A DNA stretch of 6,278 bases from Campylobacterales bacterium (lineage in GTDB: Bacteria > Campylobacterota > Campylobacteria > Campylobacterales > Nitratiruptoraceae), in assembly GCA_027068245.1 (NCBI GenBank), contig JAMOUF010000262.1:1-6278 (forward strand), read 5' to 3'. Positions 5,923 to 6,278 of the stretch are shown here, in pieces. Every line of letters begins with the position of its first letter. The stretch's first letter is position 1. The translations under genes and the position numbers were made by a program. The notes below the pieces were generated by a model, which ran no database searches, had not been told where the DNA came from, and saw only the letters and a program-made list of their open reading frames with translations.

Positions 5923-6186
5923 ATGAATGAGAACAGAGCACTATGGGGACTTCACGGACTTGGGGGCTACTTTATAGCAGTAGCCCTGCTTTTAGGTATT
6001 TTGGCCTATTTGACATATGCCGCGATTATTACGCAGACTGCCACGGCACAGCAAAACTATGAGCTCAAAGATCCTTTTGGCATCAAAATGATAGCGCCAG
6101 ATCTTGGAAATGAGCCGCATATTGTAATTCACGGTAAGCCTGTTGGTGGGGATACTCTCCATAAGTGGCAATTCGTTGAAAAATAG
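5923..6186 (+). CDS. DUF4006-like small membrane protein of the cco operon
   Basis: 87 residues with one membrane helix at about 15-37 (GYFIAVALLLGILAYLTYAAI). The remaining roughly 50 residues are probably periplasmic and include KDPFGIKM (49-56) and several histidines (66, 70, 80). I recognise the pattern and position as the DUF4006 family that follows ccoP in Campylobacterota (Cj1486c in C. jejuni, from memory). No biochemical function is known to me. The strict linkage suggests an accessory or extra subunit of the oxidase, or an assembly factor. AAGGAG at 5912-5917 overlaps the ccoP stop and fixes the start; the gap to ccoP is 9 nt. Confidence 0.85.
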   Translation: MNENRALWGLHGLGGYFIAVALLLGILAYLTYAAIITQTATAQQNYELKDPFGIKMIAPDLGNEPHIVIHGKPVGGDTLHKWQFVEK

Positions 6187-6195
6187 GAGGATATA

Positions 6196-6278
6196 ATGGT
6201 TGATAAATTAGAAAATATTATCGCCTGGATGCTATTTGGCATGGCGATAATCACACTTTGGGCGGTAGCGACTCCAAA
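6196..6278 (+). CDS. N-terminus of a membrane-anchored protein in the cco operon (3' truncated)
   Basis: Only the first 27 codons are visible before the window ends: MVDKLENIIAWMLFGMAIIT, then LWAVATP. This is a short charged N-terminus followed by one hydrophobic segment (about 8-25), giving a signal anchor. A strong TAGGAGGA at 6184-6191, 9 nt after the previous stop codon begins to be read through, precedes the ATG by 4 nt and supports the start. In C. jejuni the next genes of the operon encode membrane and periplasmic proteins, including a FixH-like one, but too little is visible to assign this protein to any family. Confidence 0.75.
   Translation, partial: MVDKLENIIAWMLFGMAIITLWAVATP

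Noticed and set aside
6192..6197. TATAAT hexamer just before the last partial gene
   Set aside because: It overlaps the start codon and abuts the ribosome binding site, so it is read as chance in an AT-rich spacer rather than a promoter.
1..6278. CRISPR array, tRNA, rRNA, insertion sequence or phage signs
   Set aside because: No spaced direct repeats of suitable length, no structural RNA signature and no transposase or integrase sequence were seen; the window is densely filled with conserved respiratory and regulatory genes.

Overview
The window looks like Campylobacterota (epsilonproteobacteria). The evidence is the gene order: a TauE/SafE-like membrane protein, a sensor kinase, an OmpR-type regulator, then ccoN-ccoO-ccoQ-ccoP and a DUF4006-type small protein. 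From memory this is the order seen around the cbb3 oxidase of Campylobacter jejuni and its free-living relatives. Base composition looks moderate rather than the strongly AT-rich style of Campylobacter or Helicobacter, so a free-living (for example sulfur- or hydrogen-oxidising) member of the phylum is more likely than a host-associated one. The genus cannot be fixed from this window.

All genes are on the + strand, in two blocks. Block 1 (about 2-2565) is a tightly packed operon: the C-terminal 122 residues of a polytopic membrane protein of the TauE/SafE-DsbD_2 type, a soluble histidine kinase starting 1 nt later, and a winged-helix response regulator whose start overlaps the kinase stop by 8 nt. 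Block 2 (2694 to the window end) is the cbb3-type cytochrome c oxidase operon: catalytic subunit CcoN, monohaem cytochrome CcoO, small subunit CcoQ, dihaem cytochrome CcoP, a DUF4006-like one-helix protein, and the first 27 codons of another membrane-anchored protein cut by the window end. Gaps between these genes range from a 4-nt overlap to 10 nt.

The only real intergenic gap (2566-2693, 128 bp) holds a weak terminator-like hairpin, a perfect TATAAT -10 box, and two overlapping operator-like patterns just downstream of it: head-to-tail 11-bp units (TGTC/TGAC) and a TGTCA-N6-TGACA palindrome. A perfect AGGAGG ribosome binding site precedes ccoN.

Functional reading: the oxidase oxidises cytochrome c through CcoP and CcoO and reduces O2 at the haem b3-CuB centre of CcoN, pumping protons at low oxygen. 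The upstream kinase has an Aer-like PAS domain with the residue pattern of an FAD pocket, so the adjacent two-component pair may sense redox or respiratory state. It may also control the oxidase promoter, though that link is inferred only from adjacency and from the repeat geometry. The most notable points are the probable flavin PAS, a degenerate receiver-like N-terminus on the kinase, the operator array at the ccoN promoter, and a calcium-loop-like insert in CcoO.
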